This document shows positions 41,777 through 45,121 of a stretch of 45,121 nt of DNA, one piece after another (position 1 is the stretch's first letter; each line of letters opens with the position of its first letter). Where the stretch lies: the NCBI GenBank assembly GCA_021604765.1, contig BQJP01000022.1, positions 1 to 45,121 on the forward strand. Reading direction: 5' to 3'. The DNA is from Thermodesulfobacteriota bacterium. GTDB lineage: Bacteria > Desulfobacterota_D > UBA1144 > Nemesobacterales > UBA2774. Made by a program: the position numbers and the translations under genes. A model generated the notes under the pieces. It was not told the DNA's origin. It worked only from the letters and a program-made list of their open reading frames with translations, and did not search any database.

Positions 41777-41805
41777 TTGTAGAAAAATGCAACTTGTGTT
41801 AATAT
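41777..41805 (+). promoter_or_regulatory. Promoter of the LLM monooxygenase gene
   Basis: TTGTAG (41777-41782), a 17-base spacer, and TAATAT (41800-41805) preceded by TGT, an extended -10. Confidence 0.5.
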
Positions 41806-41838
41806 GCATATCCATATTGTTTTTGTTGGAGTTTGGAA

Positions 41839-42918
41839 TTGGAAATAGGCTATTTTACAATGCCCCTTCATCCAGCTGGTAGGGAGCTTTCAGAAACTCT
41901 TCAAGAAGACCTCGAGCAGATAGTTCTACTCGATAAGTTAGGTTTTAGAGAAGCCTGGATAGGGGAGCATTTTACAGCAGGTTGGGAGAACATAGCTGCT
42001 CCTGATTTATTTATCGCAAATGCTATCCCTCTTACAAAAAACATCGTTCTTGGAACAGGTGTATCATGTTTGCCGGATCACGACCCGTTTATATTAGCTC
42101 ATAGGATTGCAGTATTAGATAATTTAGCTAAGGGCAGGTTCCAATGGGGCGTGGGGGCCGGAAGTTTTATCGGAGATTTTGAAGCATTTGATATTGACCC
42201 AAGCTCGGGAGAGCATAGGGATTTAACAAATGATGCCCTTGGGTTTATTCTGAATTTGTGGAACAACCCCAAACCTGGGAAGTATAGTAATGGTAGGTGG
42301 AGTTTTACAGTTCCAAATCCCCAGGATGATGTTGGGCTTGGAGTTCATACTAAACCATATCAAAAGCCCCATCCCCCAATAGCTGTAGCAGGTATCACCG
42401 AAAGCTCGGGCACTTTAAAAGTGGCTGGGGAGAATGGTTGGATACCTATGAGTATCAACTTTGTTACAAATAATATTTTAAGGACCCACTGGGATTCTGT
42501 GGAAGAGGGAGCTTTAAAATCGGGCAACACTCCTGACAGGTCTAAGTGGCGGATCGCAAGGGATATTTTTGTTGCGGAAACGACAGAAGAAGCGCGAGAA
42601 TTAGTCAAGGAAGGTACTTTGGCCCGCGATTTCACTGATTACTTCTTTAAGATGGTCCCCAAAATTAGAGGCAACCTTAACATTTTTAAATCTGATAAAT
42701 CCATGCCCGATACTGAAGTCACAATAGATTACATGATCGATAATCTGTGGATTGTCGGCAGCCCTGATGACGTAGTTGGTCAAATTGAAGAGCTCTATGA
42801 TTCAGTTGGGGGTTTCGGTGTACTTCTTGTTATGGGTCACGAGTGGAAACCAAAAGATAAGTGGACTCGTTCTATGGAATTGCTATCCAAAGAGGTTATG
42901 CCGAAGTTGAAGTTTTAA
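41839..42918 (+). CDS. LLM-class flavin-dependent monooxygenase (luciferase-like)
   Basis: 359 residues from the TTG at 41839, chosen because GGAG (41828-41831) is 7 bases before it. A TTG six bases upstream is too close. Luciferase-like TIM barrel: E-I-G-Y-F-T-M at strand 1, G-F-R-E-A-W-I-G-E-H-F, L-G-T-G-V-S-C-L-P-x-H-D-P-F, and G-R-F-Q-W-G-V-G-A-G. Members use FMNH2 from a separate reductase to oxidise alkanes, terpenes, aldehydes or sulfonates. It is similar in length and order to LimB- and alkanal-type enzymes. The substrate is unknown. Confidence 0.87.
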   Translation: MEIGYFTMPLHPAGRELSETLQEDLEQIVLLDKLGFREAWIGEHFTAGWENIAAPDLFIANAIPLTKNIVLGTGVSCLPDHDPFILAHRIAVLDNLAKGRFQWGVGAGSFIGDFEAFDIDPSSGEHRDLTNDALGFILNLWNNPKPGKYSNGRWSFTVPNPQDDVGLGVHTKPYQKPHPPIAVAGITESSGTLKVAGENGWIPMSINFVTNNILRTHWDSVEEGALKSGNTPDRSKWRIARDIFVAETTEEARELVKEGTLARDFTDYFFKMVPKIRGNLNIFKSDKSMPDTEVTIDYMIDNLWIVGSPDDVVGQIEELYDSVGGFGVLLVMGHEWKPKDKWTRSMELLSKEVMPKLKF

Positions 42919-42933
42919 CAGTATTTATAAGAT

Positions 42934-43350
42934 TTATTCACCTAACTCAATAATAGTTGGAGTACTTTCTTCTTTAATACGATTAGAGTCAATCACCTTG
43001 TTCATTCCATCTGATTTCACAACCGATAAACCATTCATATTTAAAATAACGTCAAAAAATTTAAGGAAGTCTTCTTTCTTCATTCCTCCCTCTGGAGTAA
43101 TAATGTTAATGTCTTGGGGTTTAACTGATTCGTCTAGAATGTAAATCTCATTGTTGATTTCACTAACGGTTTTTATTAATTGAACCAGATCCACATCGTT
43201 TTCTAGTTGCACGAATCCTTCCTGAGGAATATCAGGATTTTCACTTTCGGACATAGCGCTGCGAAGAGGGACAAGATTTGTGACGATAGGTATTAATACT
43301 AAAATAATGAGCGGATGAATAAATTTGATAGGAGTTGTAAAGAATTTCAT
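42934..43350 (-). CDS. Stand-alone secretin N0-domain protein (GspD N-terminal-like)
   Basis: 138 residues from the ATG at 43350. An earlier ATG (43386) would add 12 residues that do not look like a signal. A hydrophobic segment (about 9-27) is followed by a periplasmic part that reads like the N0 domain of type II secretins: F-V-Q-L-E-N-D-V-D-L-V-Q-L-I-K, then I-Y-I-L-D-E-S-V, I-N-I-I-T-P-E-G-G, E-D-F-L-K-F-F-D-V-I-L-N and L-S-V-V-K-S-D-G. There is no N1 or secretin barrel and no other secretion gene nearby. It could be an independent adaptor or a remnant of gspD. It lies 62 bases after the thioesterase gene. Confidence 0.6.
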   Translation of the reverse strand: MKFFTTPIKFIHPLIILVLIPIVTNLVPLRSAMSESENPDIPQEGFVQLENDVDLVQLIKTVSEINNEIYILDESVKPQDINIITPEGGMKKEDFLKFFDVILNMNGLSVVKSDGMNKVIDSNRIKEESTPTIIELGE

Positions 43351-43412
43351 ATGCTGGATTGCCCTAATTTCTAACAATCCTAACATATACCAAAAATTAT
43401 TCTACGTGAATT

Positions 43413-44387
43413 TTAATACTCATCGTTTGATTTGATTTCTTTTACCCTTTCTGATCTGAACGTTTTTCTTTCTTGGGCTTTTCTCCAAAGTCTTTTTTCT
43501 TCAGGTGTTTCAGGGTCAAATTCGGGAACAGACTTAACTGAGCCGTCCTCGCCAATATGAACAAAGCTTAAAAAAGCTGTGCAAGTATGGCGCTGCTCGC
43601 CGGACATAATATTTTCTGAAAGCACTTTGATTCCAACTTCAAGAGAGCTTTGTCCTACATAAGTAATACCAGCTTTAAAAGTGATTATGTCTCCTATTTT
43701 AATCGGAGAATAGAAATATAGATCATCGAGAGATCCTGTTATCATAAGGCCCTTTACAAATCTCATTGCAAGTATGGATGCAGCCTGGTCTATATCCATA
43801 ATTAACTTCCCAACTGCCATAAAATCACCATGGAATGTGTCTTCCGGCAGCACCACTTTAGTAGTTTCCAGACGCTCTCTTACAATTTCAGTTTCATCGA
43901 TAATATTCCTTGCTTGATTATCTCTCTTGGCAACTTGAGCGAGGCGTTCATCTTTCCTTTTCTTTGCTTCACTATATATAGCCATTTCTTCACTATTTGA
44001 AGGTGTAATTTTCTCTGTAATTTTGCGCGGTTTGCCTTCTTCATCTACTGCCACAAATGCTAAATGGGACGATGTTGTTAGTTTTTTGTTTCCTGTTTCA
44101 GGATTTTCTGAAAAAACTTCGACACCAATTTCCATTGAACTTGAACCAATATATTCAACCCAGCTTTCAAGAGTTACAATCTCTCCCACCATCACAGGGT
44201 TAATAAAATCTATACTGTCTGTTGCTCCCAGCACTGTAATACCCCTTGAGATTAGAGATGAATTAATAGTTGCAGTCTGCATGATCCAATCCATTAATCT
44301 GCCGCCGCTTAATCTATTGTTTACACTTACATGCTCCGGAAAGACAAATGATATGGTTTGACGTTTTGTTTCGGCTATAGAAGGCAT
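43413..44387 (-). CDS. Double-hotdog acyl-CoA thioesterase
   Basis: 324 residues built from two related halves. Each has an N-x-x-G/F-G-x-L-M-D-type start (N-N-R-L-S-G-G-R-L-M-D-W near residue 23; F-H-G-D-F-M-A-V-G-K-L-I-M-D in the second half) and ends with a strand such as T-S-S-H-L-A-F-V-A-V or T-A-F-L-S-F-V-H-I. This is the BFIT/Acot-like layout of acyl-CoA hydrolases. It releases fatty acid and CoA. AGAGGA lies 7 bases before the ATG, which is 1 base after the stop of the mscS gene, so the two are co-translated. Confidence 0.85.
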   Translation of the reverse strand: MPSIAETKRQTISFVFPEHVSVNNRLSGGRLMDWIMQTATINSSLISRGITVLGATDSIDFINPVMVGEIVTLESWVEYIGSSSMEIGVEVFSENPETGNKKLTTSSHLAFVAVDEEGKPRKITEKITPSNSEEMAIYSEAKKRKDERLAQVAKRDNQARNIIDETEIVRERLETTKVVLPEDTFHGDFMAVGKLIMDIDQAASILAMRFVKGLMITGSLDDLYFYSPIKIGDIITFKAGITYVGQSSLEVGIKVLSENIMSGEQRHTCTAFLSFVHIGEDGSVKSVPEFDPETPEEKRLWRKAQERKTFRSERVKEIKSNDEY

Positions 44388-44388
44388 A

Positions 44389-45121
44389 TCAGTTTCCTCT
44401 AATTATATTTTCTTCGGATTTTTCTTTTTCCTGCTCTGGGTTATCTAAATGAACATCCATCTGTGGAAATGGTATCGATATGCCATTTTTGTCGAACTCT
44501 AGTTTGATCTTTTCCGTTAAGTCAAAATGAACTGGCCAGTAATTAGATGTTGCTACCCAGGGACGAACATAGAAATTCACACTGCTATCGGCAAGCTCAC
44601 CCACAGCTATTACATATTCAGGATCTTTTAAAACTCTACTTTCTGATTTAAGAATTTCCTCTATTATTCCCTTTGCTTCTACAATGTCATCTTCATAACC
44701 GATACCAAAGACCATATCTATTCTTCTAGTACCTGTTGCTGAATAATTTGTAATGACATCCGAGTATATTTTACCATTAGGAATAATTACCATTTTGTTA
44801 TCAGGTGTCAGCAAAGTTGAGCTGAATATGTTTATTTGTTGGACTGACCCTGATGTGCTTGCCACCTCAACAAAATCACCCTGTTTAAAAGGTCTGAAGA
44901 CTAAAATCATGACCCCGGCTGCAAAGTTTTGCATTGAGTCTTTCAATGATAGAGCCACAGCCAGACCAGCAGCACCAATCAGAGCAATTAATGATGTAGT
45001 GTTGATCCCTAGCTTGCTCAGCGCTGCTATTATAACAAAGAGATATAATAACCACCTTACTATGGCAGATATGAAATTTACAAGTATTTGTTCCATCTCT
45101 GCTTTTTCTAATAACTTTATT
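44389..45121 (-). CDS. MscS-type mechanosensitive channel (5' part beyond the window)
   Basis: The frame stays open past the right edge. The ATG at 45094-45096 is probably internal, since codons upstream (L-L-E-K-A-E) look coding. Visible are the pore helix with A-L-I-G-A-A-G-L-A-V-A-L-S-L-K, the N-F-A-A-G-V-M-I turn, and the beta domain with F-K-Q-G-D-F-V-E-V, I-P-N-G-K-I and a C-terminal cytoplasmic domain ending in a charged tail. Small-conductance channels release solutes when turgor rises. The protein ends slightly longer than E. coli MscS, with an acidic-lysine tail. It is co-translated with the downstream thioesterase. Confidence 0.9.
   Translation of the reverse strand, partial: IKLLEKAEMEQILVNFISAIVRWLLYLFVIIAALSKLGINTTSLIALIGAAGLAVALSLKDSMQNFAAGVMILVFRPFKQGDFVEVASTSGSVQQINIFSSTLLTPDNKMVIIPNGKIYSDVITNYSATGTRRIDMVFGIGYEDDIVEAKGIIEEILKSESRVLKDPEYVIAVGELADSSVNFYVRPWVATSNYWPVHFDLTEKIKLEFDKNGISIPFPQMDVHLDNPEQEKEKSEENIIRGN

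Noticed and set aside
1-45121. Prophage, insertion sequence, integron or CRISPR array
   Set aside because: No transposase, integrase, repeat-spacer pattern or direct target repeats were seen; gene content is chromosomal core.

Overview
The window is about 45 kb of AT-rich chromosome (I estimate GC in the upper 30s percent, not computed) from a Gram-negative bacterium. Gram-negative character follows from a BamD-type outer-membrane assembly lipoprotein, several lipobox proteins and a stand-alone secretin-type periplasmic domain. The gene set is mostly housekeeping and core metabolism. There is no phage, transposon, integrase or CRISPR array. The mixture looks delta-proteobacteria-like but fits no well-known genus: two DksA/TraR proteins, a two-subunit methylmalonyl-CoA mutase with its GTPase, a cytochrome c-FTR1 fusion, a eukaryote/Bacteroidetes-like inositol-phosphate synthase, and glycolate oxidase. 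It could be an uncultured marine lineage such as Candidatus Dadabacteria, but that is a guess. Sodium-linked transporters (NSS family, NhaA) suit a saline habitat.

Layout. 1-4.6 kb: tail of a secreted protein, bamD and a lipoprotein, dksA-like gene 1, prmA, mtnA, dksA-like gene 2. 4.6-6.6 kb: NSS sodium symporter with an overlapping tiny second subunit. 6.7-9.7 kb (minus): operon of a candidate 32-codon leader ORF, a nucleotidyltransferase, a fusion of a degenerate nucleotidyltransferase domain with a CDP-alcohol phosphotransferase, and an AspH-type dioxygenase. 9.8-12.1 kb (minus): panB-panC-panD behind a structured leader that ends in an intrinsic terminator. 12.2-13.7 kb: PhzF-family protein, tRNA-Cys, tRNA-Leu, a 58-residue aspartate/glutamate-rich protein. 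13.9-20.2 kb: fbp, cvpA, sbcC, polyprenyl synthase, rimI. 20.3-25.5 kb (minus): mcmB-mcmA-meaB. 25.7-30.3 kb: cytochrome c-FTR1 iron permease, queC-queE, a methyltransferase. 30.4-32.6 kb (minus): rplM-rpsI followed directly by inositol-1-phosphate synthase. 32.8-37.8 kb: glycolate oxidase glcD, glcE, a DUF3891 gene, glcF. 37.8-45.1 kb: two lipoproteins (one with HELGH), a DUF1461 membrane protein, nhaA, a methyltransferase, an LLM flavin monooxygenase, an orphan secretin-N0 protein, a double-hotdog thioesterase and an MscS channel that runs off the right edge.

How genes may work together. The inositol-phosphate synthase, the nucleotidyltransferase and the CDP-alcohol phosphotransferase together could make CDP-inositol and then an inositol phosphodiester or phospholipid, with the dioxygenase as a possible modifying enzyme. 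This is the most interesting metabolic proposal here. Methylmalonyl-CoA mutase plus MeaB, glycolate oxidase and FBPase suggest a heterotroph that uses small organic acids and propionyl-CoA.

Two features of gene expression recur. Several genes with no Shine-Dalgarno sequence (bamD, dksA-like 1, sbcC, fbp, queC) have a -10 box only about 3-10 bases before the start codon, suggesting leaderless transcripts. Two genes (prmA and the FTR1 permease) appear to start at ATT codons behind good Shine-Dalgarno sequences. All functional calls come from reading motifs by eye; no database search was possible.
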